Both the position numbers and the translations under genes were made by a program. A stretch of 8,751 bases of DNA, taken from assembly GCA_002452855.1 (NCBI GenBank), contig DKFS01000050.1, positions 1-8,751 of the forward strand. Reading direction: 5' to 3'. The stretch is from Sulfurospirillum sp. UBA6790 (GTDB taxonomy: Bacteria > Campylobacterota > Campylobacteria > Campylobacterales > Sulfurospirillaceae). The notes beneath the pieces were generated by a model that was given only the letters and a program-made list of their open reading frames with translations, had not been told where the DNA came from and made no database searches. Within the stretch, counting starts at the first letter, position 1. Each line of letters opens with the position of its first letter. Positions 1 to 6,475 of the stretch are shown here, piece by piece.

Positions 1-281
1 GTAATCATGTTTTTAACATAGTCGGCGTGGCCTGGGCAGTCTACGTGAGCATAGTGACGATTTTCTGTTTCATATTCAATGTGTGAAGTTGCAATGGTAA
101 TACCACGCTCTCTCTCTTCAGGGGCGTTATCAATACCATCATAATCTTTAAATTCACAAAGACCTTTTGTCGCTAAAACTGCTGAGATTGCAGCTGTAAG
201 CGTAGTTTTACCATGATCAACGTGACCAATAGTTCCGATGTTAACGTGTGGCTTGGTTCTAGAGAACTTTTCTTTTGCCAT
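1..281 (-). CDS. tuf: Elongation factor Tu, N-terminal 93 residues (3' part outside window)
   Basis: EF-Tu is the cytoplasmic GTPase that carries aminoacyl-tRNA to the ribosomal A site. The visible 93 codons hold the start of the GTP-binding domain: the P-loop GHVDHGKT at residues 19-26, the switch I threonine in RGITI at 59-63, and the G3 motif DCPGH at 81-85. The segment [10 protein letters not shown] is what I expect of Campylobacterota EF-Tu. The ATG at 279-281 is preceded by GGAGG (plus-strand 287-291) at good spacing, which fixes the start. The rest of the gene (normally about 400 codons) runs off the left edge. It is the last gene of the tRNA-Thr-Tyr-Gly-Thr cluster, about 70 nt downstream of tRNA-Thr(GGU), and there is no terminator in between, so co-transcription with the tRNAs is likely. 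Identity is essentially certain. Confidence 0.98.
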   Translation of the reverse strand, partial: MAKEKFSRTKPHVNIGTIGHVDHGKTTLTAAISAVLATKGLCEFKDYDGIDNAPEERERGITIATSHIEYETENRHYAHVDCPGHADYVKNMI

Positions 282-352
282 TTTTTCCTCCGTAATGAGT
301 TTGTGTTTTTTAGTACATTTTCAATTTTAAAGTTTCAAAAACTTTTTGGTGA

Positions 353-427
<75 letters not shown>

Positions 428-449
428 CGACTACAAAAGGGGAACCGAC

Positions 450-455
450 ATTGTA
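450..455 (-). promoter_or_regulatory. Possible internal promoter for tRNA-Thr(GGU)-tuf (-10 only)
   Basis: TACAAT lies on the minus strand 22 nt before the 5' end of tRNA-Thr(GGU), which would put a start near 443 and give a short leader. The best-spaced -35 (ATCAAA or TCAAAT, near 472-478) is poor, although weak -35 boxes are common in Campylobacterota sigma70 promoters. The unusually long gap between tRNA-Gly and tRNA-Thr(GGU) makes an internal promoter reasonable. This is inference from one hexamer and its position. Confidence 0.33.
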
Positions 456-498
456 CCTAAAAATAGTAACGATTTGATTTTAATTGATAAAAGTAAGA

Positions 499-518
499 CT
501 ACTGAACTTGTTCTGTAG
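499..518. repeat. 20-bp imperfect dyad in the tRNA-Gly / tRNA-Thr spacer
   Basis: CTACTGAACTTGTTCTGTAG has two-fold symmetry at 8 of 10 paired positions (CTAC/GTAG and GAAC/GTTC, with T-T mismatches between the arms and at the centre). It sits in the 143-nt spacer between tRNA-Gly and tRNA-Thr(GGU), about 55-75 nt upstream of the start inferred from the TACAAT box. It could be a protein-binding operator or a hairpin used in processing the tRNA precursor. As RNA the loop would be very tight. Function unknown. Confidence 0.45.
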
Positions 519-570
519 TGCATTTAAGCAGAAAAAATTCAACAGCTCCCAGTTTATATCATAAAATCGT

Positions 571-647
571 TGGAGCGGGAGACGGGACTCGAACCCGCGA
601 CCCCCAGCTTGGAAGGCTAATGCTCTAGCCAACTGAGCTACTCCCGC
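571..647 (-). tRNA. tRNA-Gly(UCC)
   Basis: The minus strand gives a full cloverleaf. The acceptor GCGGGAG pairs with CTCCCGC, the D stem is GCTC/GAGC, the anticodon loop CTTCCAA has anticodon TCC, and the T loop is GTTCGAG. CCA is encoded at 571-573, and the discriminator is U, as is usual for glycine tRNAs. It reads GGA and GGG codons. Only 3 nt separate it from tRNA-Tyr upstream, so the two are surely cut from one precursor. It matches E. coli glyT in position. Confidence 0.97.
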
Positions 648-650
648 AAA

Positions 651-735
<85 letters not shown>

Positions 736-788
736 GTATCTATACCATTTTCATTTCTGGTCAAACACTGTCTTTCACAATATAAAAA

Positions 789-864
789 TGGAGCTGGTGA
801 ACGGAGTCGAACCGCCGACCTACTGCTTACAAGGCAGTTGCTCTACCAACTGAGCTACACCAGC
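789..864 (-). tRNA. tRNA-Thr(UGU)
   Basis: First gene of the cluster. The acceptor GCTGGTG pairs with CACCAGC, the D stem is GCTC/GAGC, and the anticodon stem ACTGC/GCAGT closes the loop CTTGTAA with anticodon TGT. The T loop is GTTCGAC and CCA is encoded at 789-791. The discriminator is U, as in the other threonine tRNA here. It reads ACA and ACG codons and is equivalent in position to E. coli thrU. Confidence 0.97.
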
Positions 865-884
865 ATCCTTGATTGTGAGGTGAA

Positions 885-913
885 AGTATATCTTAAAAGA
901 ATTCCAAAGTCAA
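885..913 (-). promoter_or_regulatory. Strong sigma70 promoter of the tRNA-tuf operon
   Basis: On the minus strand a -35 TTGACT (908-913) and a -10 TATACT (885-890) are separated by exactly 17 nt, and the -10 lies 20 nt before the 5' end of tRNA-Thr(UGU). Transcription would start near 878. This is the best promoter match in the window and suits highly expressed tRNA and tuf genes. It is the only convincing promoter ahead of the cluster. Confidence 0.85.
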
Positions 914-941
914 TACTTTTCAACCGTATTTTACACAAGTT

Positions 942-950
942 TGCTAAAAT
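942..950 (+). promoter_or_regulatory. Possible extended -10 promoter of the yaaA-like gene
   Basis: TGCTAAAAT fits an extended -10 (TGnTAnAAT) and would start transcription near 957, about 25 nt before the ATG at 982. No -35 is recognisable at the right spacing, which is common in this phylum. It would fire divergently from the tRNA operon promoter about 30 bp away. Weak, position-based call. Confidence 0.4.
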
Positions 951-981
951 AGTTCTCAATTTTCTTCTATGAAGGGGTTAT

Positions 982-1725
982 ATGAAAATTCTTTTTTCAC
1001 CCAGTGAGACAAAAACAACATTAAAAGATGCTTCTTCGATTACATCTCGTAGTTTTATTTTCCCAAAACTTTTTGAGAAACGCTCAGAAGTTTTAAGGCA
1101 CTATCAGCACATTTTAGACGAAAAAGACCCCGTGGTTCTTTCAAAATTATTTGGTTTCAAAGATAGCGCTAAAATAAAACCCTATTTAGATGAAAACATC
1201 TTTTCATCTTTTACATGTAAAGCCATTGAACGCTATAGCGGTATTGCGTATGACCATCTGGATTACGCTTCACTTACTCCTTATGCAAAACATTTTATAG
1301 AAAATAATGTGATGATTTTTTCCAATCTTTTCGGCCCACTTTTAGCAGGTGATTTTATTCCAGAATATAAATTACAACAAGGCGAAAGTCTCCAAGGCTT
1401 TAAACCAGAAAATTTTTATAAAACCCATTTTAGCAATGCCATTGATGATTGGATAGGCAATGAAACGCTTGTTGATTTACGTGCGGGGTTTTATGAAAAG
1501 TTTTATACTCCTAAAGTCCCTACTATTTTAATGAAGTTTCTGAAAAATGGAAAAGTGGTAAGCCATTTTGCCAAAGCCTACCGCGGTAACGTTTTGCGCC
1601 ATTTGGCACAGCAAATGCCACGAGATGAAGTTGAGTTTCAAAAAATTTGCTTTGAGGGTCTTAAAATTGTTGAAATTCTACATAAGAACCTAAAACACGA
1701 ATACGTCTATGAAATTATTGATTGA
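982..1725 (+). CDS. yaaA: YaaA-family (DUF328/UPF0246) peroxide-stress protein, divergent
   Basis: This 247-residue protein has the length and motif order of the YaaA family. It begins MKILFSPSET (compare MLILISPAKT in E. coli), then AIERYSGIAYDHLD at 81-94, FSNLFGPLLAGDFIPEYKL at 113-131 where E. coli has SGLYGVLRPLDLMQPYRL, VDLRAGFYEKF at 164-174, and HFAKAYRGNVLRHL at 195-208 matching the AKKARG block. E. coli YaaA is a cytoplasmic DNA-binding protein that limits hydrogen-peroxide damage by keeping free iron low; whether this divergent copy does the same is inferred. AAGG at 972-975 precedes the ATG at suitable distance, and no upstream in-frame start is better. It is divergent from the tRNA-tuf operon and 56 nt upstream of the small coiled-coil gene. 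No terminator follows, so read-through is possible. The arginine in the RPLD block and the one in PYRL are changed here (LAGD, EYKL). Confidence 0.85.
   Translation: MKILFSPSETKTTLKDASSITSRSFIFPKLFEKRSEVLRHYQHILDEKDPVVLSKLFGFKDSAKIKPYLDENIFSSFTCKAIERYSGIAYDHLDYASLTPYAKHFIENNVMIFSNLFGPLLAGDFIPEYKLQQGESLQGFKPENFYKTHFSNAIDDWIGNETLVDLRAGFYEKFYTPKVPTILMKFLKNGKVVSHFAKAYRGNVLRHLAQQMPRDEVEFQKICFEGLKIVEILHKNLKHEYVYEIID
1210..1221. repeat. Perfect palindrome TTTACATGTAAA (copy inside yaaA)
   Basis: A perfect 12-bp palindrome within the yaaA reading frame, encoding Thr-Cys-Lys at its core. The same core ACATGTAA recurs at 2368, 3178, 3699, 5749 and 6438, far more often than base composition predicts. 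See the finding on this motif. Confidence 0.6.
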
Positions 1726-1747
1726 TTTAGATTAAAAAAGATACAAT
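1718..1747 (+). promoter_or_regulatory. Possible promoter of the small coiled-coil gene
   Basis: TTGATT (1718-1723) and TACAAT (1742-1747) are 18 nt apart. A start near 1754 would leave a leader of about 28 nt. The -35 overlaps the last codons of the yaaA-like gene, so the small gene can be expressed alone as well as by read-through. Both hexamers are one or two bases off consensus. Confidence 0.45.
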
Positions 1748-1781
1748 AACCCTAAAATCTATAAACACAAAGGAAGCGCTC

Positions 1782-2003
1782 ATGGATATTTTACAATGGA
1801 TTGTGATTGGTGTACTTGTTTATGTCATCTACTACCTTATCAACAAATACGAACAAAGAGTGAACGAACTCACACGTCTTATTGAGCTTAATCGTGAAGA
1901 GATTAATAAAAACAAGGAAAGCATTGCTAAAAATGCTGAAGGCGTTGCTCTTAACAAAGAGAAACTCAATCTTAATCAAGCTATTATCGAAAAACTCAAA
2001 TAA
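1782..2003 (+). CDS. Small membrane-anchored coiled-coil protein with Asn-at-d heptads, function unknown
   Basis: I do not recognise this 73-residue protein. Residues 4-20 form one hydrophobic segment, with a single tyrosine-rich end, likely a signal anchor. From about residue 27 to the end it is one continuous heptad coiled coil. The a positions are V27, I34, I41, I48, V55, L62 and I69; the d positions are L30, N37, N44, N51, N58, N65 and L72. Five consecutive asparagines at d with beta-branched or leucine residues at a is the N@d pattern known from trimeric autotransporter stalks, where parallel trimers hold anions in the core. A parallel trimer anchored in the inner membrane is therefore the best structural guess; the side on which the coil lies is not clear. 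AAGGAAG ahead of the ATG supports the start. A terminator follows the stop at once. The gene is surely real; its role cannot be told. Confidence 0.8.
   Translation: MDILQWIVIGVLVYVIYYLINKYEQRVNELTRLIELNREEINKNKESIAKNAEGVALNKEKLNLNQAIIEKLK
1881..1985 (+). repeat. Degenerate 21-nt tandem periodicity (five heptad units)
   Basis: Five successive 21-nt units start at 1881, 1902, 1923, 1944 and 1965. Four begin ATT or GTT-like and all have AAT/AAC as their fourth codon, each encoding one heptad of the small protein. Unit-to-unit identity is only about half by eye, so this is either an old internal duplication or selection on the heptad alone. Confidence 0.5.
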
Positions 2004-2008
2004 TCTTT

Positions 2009-2032
2009 GGGGCGATGGTATTCGCCCCTTCT
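2009..2032 (+). terminator. Rho-independent terminator after the small coiled-coil gene
   Basis: GGGGCGA (2009-2015) pairs perfectly with TCGCCCC (2022-2028) around a 6-nt loop, followed by TTCTTTCT. It begins 6 nt after the stop codon. It lies in the 36-nt gap before the convergent end of putA. On the minus strand the downstream sequence (AAAGATTATTTG) is less U-rich, so termination of putA here would be weaker. Confidence 0.8.
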
Positions 2033-2039
2033 TTCTACG

Positions 2040-5000
2040 CTATTTTTTAATTCCTCGTGCACCAAGGTTGCCATAACGGTGGTAACTGTGTGAAATACTT
2101 TGCTCCATAAAATAATGTAACAATTCCAAGCGTCCTTCCATCAACGGCTTAGAACGCACAATAAATGTTGCACTTTTTGCGGCTGCTTCAAACACATTTT
2201 CTGTTATCAATGCTTCATTGGCATAGATGATTTTTTGGACGTCTTTAAAACATTGAGTAAAAGCAGCTTCACTTTCACGCACCAAAACATCCTCTTTTGA
2301 TAAAAGATGTTCTTTATTTTCATAAATAAATGAAACCACATTGCTTTCAATATCTGCGGCAATACTGACATGTAAAGCAACTTTAGCAATTTTTGCAGCC
2401 ATAATGCGACTCAGAACATCAAAGAGTGTATCGTCTTGATGAACACGCAAAGCAATTTTTTTCAAAGGTAAATATTTGAAAATATTGTCCTCACCTCTGA
2501 CATTAGCAAAATCTTTCTCTTTGCTAAACACCTCTTCATAATTTTCAAGGTAACTCGCCACCGCTATGGAAAGTTTCTCAAATGACTCTTTAAAGAGTGC
2601 ATGCGTTCCTTGATGGCTCATTTCTAACCATTCATTGATTAAAGAGATAAATGCATGTTTGACGCTATGGTTCACGCGCGGCATTCCAGCATCCTCTATA
2701 TCCATAAACAGCGTCACATAGTTATGCACACCCGCTTTTCGACCCGCACCGATAGCAGATTTTCCCATACCACCAAAAGGTTGGCGAAGGACAATTGCGC
2801 CCGTTGTTCCACGGTTGATATACAGATTGCCTGCTTTGAGATGTTTTCTCCAATATGCTACTTCTCGTTCATCTAACGATTCAATCCCTGACGTTAAGCC
2901 ATATCCTGTCGCATTAACAATCTCAATAGCATGTTTCAAATCTTTGGCGCACATGACAGAGAGTACAGGACCAAACAGCTCATTCATATGGCAAAAGCTA
3001 CCCTCTTTTACACCCCATTTAATCGCTGGCTTTAACATATACTCGTTTTCATTGCTGTATGCGGGTGCTAATGCCCAACTTTCACCCTCTTCTAATGATT
3101 CAAGAGCATGTTTGAGCGCACCATCGACTTTATTGGCAAGTGTTCCCAGTCGGTTTTTAAAATCCCATACGGAACCGACATGTAAACTTTTAGCAGCGTC
3201 AATCAACCCTTTTTTAAAGTGTGGGTCGTTATACACCTCTTCTTCCAAAACCAACAGCGATGTCGCAGAACATTTTTGACCGCTGTTTGAGAAGGCAGAA
3301 TGAATCACATTTTTAATCGCTTGGTCACGGTCACTCATGGCAGTTACAATGGTTGCATCTTTGCCACCCGTTTCAGCACTTAAAAAGAGATTTGGACGTG
3401 TTTCAAGCATTTTATAAGCGGTCTCTTCGCCACCTGTTAAGATGACAAAATCTACTTTTTCATTTTTAATCAAATGCTCGCCTGCCAAACTTCCAGAACA
3501 AGGGACATATTGAAGTGTATTTTTACTAATACCCGCATTCCAAAAACATTGGCATAGCTCATACGCACAAAGGGCTGCCGCACTTGCGGGTTTTATAATC
3601 ACACAATTGCCCGCGGCTAAGGCGGCTGTAATGCCACCGACAGGAATAGCTATCGGGAAGTTCCACGGAGGTGTGATAACGCCTACACCTTTACCTTTAC
3701 ATGTAATGTTTTGATAATCATCAAAATAACGCGCGGCATAACCGTAAAACTCCAAAAAGTCTATCGCTTCACTGACTTCCACGTCGGTTTCACCAAATAC
3801 CTTTCCAACTTCTGCCGCCGCTACACCGATAAGGTCGCCTCTTTTTTTACGCACTTCATTTGCCACGCTACAAAGAATTTTTTGGCGCTCTGCTGTGCTT
3901 AACGCTCTCCATCCATCTTTATCGGCATCGGCCACTTCAACTGCTTTTTCTAAATCTTCTTTGGTTGCGAGTGCGAATTTTCCGCAAATAACGCCTTCTT
4001 TTAATTGGGATTTATCGATGACCTCTTTGACAGCTCTTTGAACAATTTCTTCACCACCGACAACCACAGGAACGATACGAACATCATCCTCTGCTTTTTT
4101 CATCCAACGTGAGCGAATCTCTTTCGCCCACGCTTTATTGGCAGGTAAAATAAAATCGGTATCAGCTTCGCCATGATACTTACCCGTATAATAGGTTCCG
4201 CCTTCATAATCATCCCATTTTTCTTCCAAACGATTTTGTTTACGTTTAGGACCTATGACAATATGCTCTGCATTTTCAAAGGAAGCGATAAATTTTTGTT
4301 TTTGTGTTTCCCACTCTGGCGTACCTGTTTTTAATCCAAAAGAGTAACGTATAAAATTATCGACACCCGTATTTTCATCAAGTCTTCGTACCAAATAGCC
4401 TATGGCATTGGTAAACTGCTCTTTTTTTGCCGTTGGGGCATACAAGATAATTTCACCGCTCAGTTCTTTAATAGCAAGACGAGCAGATTCACTCATGCCT
4501 TCTAACATTTCCATACTAAAATACTCACTCGTACCGTATTCACGTGCCAACTCATATCCATACGCATGTTCAAATAGGTTATGAGATGCCATACCGATAT
4601 TGACATACGGAGCATTTTCAGGGCGTAAAGCGTATTCAGCCATGATTTTATAGTTACTATCGGTGTCCACTTTTTGCGTAAAAGTCACCATTTCCCAATG
4701 GCGAAGCGCAGATTCTGTCTCTTCCATCTCCATATTCGCACCCTTAACCAAACGCATCTTAATAGGCGCTCCACCGCTTTCAACCCTTTTTTTCGCCCAT
4801 TCAACGAGTTTTTGTTGCCATAAATGAGAATCGGGGAGGTACGCTTGAAGAACGATACCGGCACGGAAATCTTTAAACTCTTCTTGCTCCAATGTTTTGG
4901 TAAACGCCATAAACGTCAATGCCAAATCACGGTACTCCTCCATATCGAGGTTAATAAATTTATTCTCTTTTTCACCTTTGGCATTCACGAAACTGTATTT

Positions 5001-5636
5001 TTTTGCTTGTGCATAAATACGTGTAAGTCGCTTCACTAACTCTTCAATTGTATCTTCAAATGATAGTGCGTTAATTTGAGAAAAAATCGTTGAAATTTTA
5101 ATGGAAATATAATCAATATTGGGATTTTCAAGCACTTTGAGGTATTTTTCGATGCGCTCTTCCGCTTCATCTTCACCGAGAACAATTTCACCGATTAGAT
5201 TGATATTAACGCGTGTTCCTTCTTTATGGCGTTTTTCAAGGTGAGCATTGAGCATATCATCTTCGCCTTTTAAAACAACCGTTTTTGTATCTTCGCGTAC
5301 ATTTTTAACAAAAAGCGGTACGGAAATTTGTGGTAAGTAGATACCCGCATTGAGAAATAAAAAGACTAAAAATCGCTCACTCGTTGTAAAAAACGATGCC
5401 ATTTCATACTTGGAGAAAAGATACTCTATTTGATTGGCGACACGGGCAGGATTGCTGCTTCTAAAACTCTGATCCATGAGTTCAATTAAAAAGACTTTAT
5501 CTTTTGGATGGCTGAGCATCTTATTCATTTTAATATGAAACTTGCGGTCAAATTCACTGACAAGTTCTGTTGCACGGTTTTGCCATGTTTCAGCAAGCTT
5601 AATCGCTCGATTCATCACTTCGGTATGTTGTTGCAT
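2040..5636 (-). CDS. putA: Bifunctional proline dehydrogenase / L-glutamate-gamma-semialdehyde dehydrogenase
   Basis: PutA oxidises proline to pyrroline-5-carboxylate with FAD, passing electrons to the quinone pool at the inner membrane face, then oxidises glutamate semialdehyde to glutamate with NAD. The protein has 1198 residues. The proline dehydrogenase barrel covers about 80-440, with RLVKGA at 295-300 and the substrate-binding arginine pair R417-R418 in YLVRRL. The aldehyde dehydrogenase covers about 520-980: PPWNFP at 656-661, ETGGK from E755, catalytic C789 in SNSGQKC, ELFGP at 886-890, PFGGMGKS at 953-960. Residues from about 985 on are an extra C-terminal domain like that of type B PutAs, ending in a HRYGNLG motif. 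There is no N-terminal ribbon-helix-helix domain, so unlike E. coli PutA it cannot repress its own gene that way. AAAGGAGC before the ATG fixes the start. It is monocistronic, convergent with the small gene and downstream of the liv operon on the same strand. Confidence 0.97.
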   Translation of the reverse strand: MQQHTEVMNRAIKLAETWQNRATELVSEFDRKFHIKMNKMLSHPKDKVFLIELMDQSFRSSNPARVANQIEYLFSKYEMASFFTTSERFLVFLFLNAGIYLPQISVPLFVKNVREDTKTVVLKGEDDMLNAHLEKRHKEGTRVNINLIGEIVLGEDEAEERIEKYLKVLENPNIDYISIKISTIFSQINALSFEDTIEELVKRLTRIYAQAKKYSFVNAKGEKENKFINLDMEEYRDLALTFMAFTKTLEQEEFKDFRAGIVLQAYLPDSHLWQQKLVEWAKKRVESGGAPIKMRLVKGANMEMEETESALRHWEMVTFTQKVDTDSNYKIMAEYALRPENAPYVNIGMASHNLFEHAYGYELAREYGTSEYFSMEMLEGMSESARLAIKELSGEIILYAPTAKKEQFTNAIGYLVRRLDENTGVDNFIRYSFGLKTGTPEWETQKQKFIASFENAEHIVIGPKRKQNRLEEKWDDYEGGTYYTGKYHGEADTDFILPANKAWAKEIRSRWMKKAEDDVRIVPVVVGGEEIVQRAVKEVIDKSQLKEGVICGKFALATKEDLEKAVEVADADKDGWRALSTAERQKILCSVANEVRKKRGDLIGVAAAEVGKVFGETDVEVSEAIDFLEFYGYAARYFDDYQNITCKGKGVGVITPPWNFPIAIPVGGITAALAAGNCVIIKPASAAALCAYELCQCFWNAGISKNTLQYVPCSGSLAGEHLIKNEKVDFVILTGGEETAYKMLETRPNLFLSAETGGKDATIVTAMSDRDQAIKNVIHSAFSNSGQKCSATSLLVLEEEVYNDPHFKKGLIDAAKSLHVGSVWDFKNRLGTLANKVDGALKHALESLEEGESWALAPAYSNENEYMLKPAIKWGVKEGSFCHMNELFGPVLSVMCAKDLKHAIEIVNATGYGLTSGIESLDEREVAYWRKHLKAGNLYINRGTTGAIVLRQPFGGMGKSAIGAGRKAGVHNYVTLFMDIEDAGMPRVNHSVKHAFISLINEWLEMSHQGTHALFKESFEKLSIAVASYLENYEEVFSKEKDFANVRGEDNIFKYLPLKKIALRVHQDDTLFDVLSRIMAAKIAKVALHVSIAADIESNVVSFIYENKEHLLSKEDVLVRESEAAFTQCFKDVQKIIYANEALITENVFEAAAKSATFIVRSKPLMEGRLELLHYFMEQSISHSYHRYGNLGARGIKK

Positions 5637-5653
5637 TTTCGCTCCTTTAGCGG

Positions 5654-5682
5654 ATTATAATTTTAATTTGGTAGTACTAAAA
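5654..5682 (-). promoter_or_regulatory. putA promoter
   Basis: On the minus strand TATAAT, a perfect -10 (5654-5659), lies 17 nt after TTTTAG (5677-5682), a weak -35. Transcription would start near 5647, so the leader is very short, with the ribosome site AAAGGAGC almost at the 5' end. The -10 is convincing; the -35 is poor, which suggests an activator or a phylum-type promoter. The start could also lie a few bases further upstream. Confidence 0.6.
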
Positions 5683-5690
5683 GTAGTACT
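5671..5690. repeat. GTAGTACT direct-repeat pair at the putA promoter, candidate operator
   Basis: GTAGTACT occurs at 5671-5678 and again at 5683-5690, a 12-bp repeat step with AAAA between. Each contains the palindrome AGTACT, so the pair also reads as an inverted repeat. The copies flank and overlap the -35 hexamer of putA. Such a layout could hold a dimeric regulator that blocks or aids RNA polymerase. No known regulator is recognised. Confidence 0.5.
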
Positions 5691-5712
5691 TTTTTTGTAA
5701 TACAAAAATTGG

Positions 5713-5750
5713 GCAAAAAAAACCGCCTGCCAAAAGGCAAACGGTTTTAC
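5713..5750 (-). terminator. Rho-independent terminator of the liv operon
   Basis: On the minus strand AACCGTTTGCC (5736-5746) pairs with GGCAGGCGGTT (5721-5731) through 11 pairs, two of them G-U, around a TTTT loop, followed by a run of eight T ending at 5715. It starts about 12 nt after the livF stop. It should stop liv transcription before putA, leaving putA to its own promoter. Confidence 0.9.
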
Positions 5751-5757
5751 ATGTAAA
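5746..5757. repeat. Perfect palindrome TTTACATGTAAA (intergenic copy)
   Basis: The only intergenic copy of the repeated palindrome, lying between the livF stop codon and the terminator stem, sharing its first bases with the terminator's outer stem. Here coding constraint cannot explain it. Confidence 0.6.
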
Positions 5758-5758
5758 T

Positions 5759-6475
5759 CTATTTTTTCTTGCCTAAATAGGCCTCTTGAATCACTTCGGA
5801 ATTTAAAAGCTCTTCACTGCTTCCTGTATGGGTAATCTTTCCAAGCTCCAATACATAACCACGATTGGCAAGTTTTAAAGCGGCCTTTGCGTTTTGCTCT
5901 ACCAATAAAACTGTTACGCCTGATTGGCTGATTTGTTTAATCGCTTTAAAAATAACTTTCACCAAAACAGGCGCCAGTCCAAGACTAGGCTCATCTAAAA
6001 TCAACAGCTTTGGCTTACTCATAATCGCCCTTCCAATGGCTAACATCTGCTGTTCGCCACCACTTAGGGTTCCTGCAAGTTGTTTGTGCCGCTCTTTGAG
6101 TCTGGGTAAAATCTCATAAATCCACTCTAATGTTTTAGCATCGTATTTTTTAAGACTATACGCACCCATCATTAAGTTTTCTTCAACGCTGAGTGTTCCA
6201 AAAACACGACGACCTTCGGGAGAATGGCTCATCCCAAGACCTACGATTTCATGCGCGGGAACCTGCGTAATCTCTTTGCCATCAAAAAAAATACTTCCCG
6301 ATACGGATTTTAAAAGACCGCTGATAGTACGAAGGGTTGTCGTTTTACCTGCACCGTTGGCACCCAAAATGGTGACGACTTCGCCTTTATTGACATACAA
6401 GTCAATCCCTTTAATCGCTTCAATAGCGCCATAATTGACATGTAAATTTTTAATTTCCAGTAGTTTTTCACTCAT
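5759..6475 (-). CDS. livF: HAAT-family amino-acid ABC transporter ATPase LivF
   Basis: LivF is one of the two different ATPases that drive a branched-chain/hydrophobic amino-acid importer from the cytoplasmic face. The 238-residue protein has Walker A GANGAGKT at 38-45, signature LSGGEQQ at 137-143, Walker B LLILDEP at 157-163 and the LivF-type PEGRRVF at 86-92. In place of the H-loop histidine it has glutamine (VEQNA, 192-196), as in E. coli LivF, so this is normal for the family. The open frame extends to 6568, but the start chosen is the ATG at 6473-6475: the protein then begins MSEKLLEIKNL, has the usual LivF length, and overlaps the livG stop by 8 nt. GAGG (plus-strand 6485-6488), inside the acidic tail of livG, is a suitable ribosome site. 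Last gene of the operon, followed by a strong terminator. Confidence 0.96.
   Translation of the reverse strand: MSEKLLEIKNLHVNYGAIEAIKGIDLYVNKGEVVTILGANGAGKTTTLRTISGLLKSVSGSIFFDGKEITQVPAHEIVGLGMSHSPEGRRVFGTLSVEENLMMGAYSLKKYDAKTLEWIYEILPRLKERHKQLAGTLSGGEQQMLAIGRAIMSKPKLLILDEPSLGLAPVLVKVIFKAIKQISQSGVTVLLVEQNAKAALKLANRGYVLELGKITHTGSSEELLNSEVIQEAYLGKKK

Noticed and set aside
329..345. AAAGTTT-CAA-AAACTTT hairpin between tRNA-Thr(GGU) and tuf
   Set aside because: Wholly A/T stem with a 3-nt loop and no T-run after it on the minus strand; too weak to be called a terminator or attenuator.
737..765. TTGACC and TAGATA upstream of tRNA-Tyr on the minus strand, as an internal promoter
   Set aside because: With a workable spacing the start point would fall inside the tRNA, so it could not make a functional tRNA-Tyr.
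1791..2076. Two other open frames overlapping the small coiled-coil gene (minus 1791-1979, plus 1882-2076)
   Set aside because: One is antisense; the other starts inside the gene in another frame and runs through the terminator into putA. The 1782 frame has the ribosome site and a perfect heptad pattern.
2815..3279. Plus-strand open frame of 154 codons inside putA
   Set aside because: Antisense to the aldehyde dehydrogenase domain; no motif, no ribosome site, and putA is plainly the coding strand.
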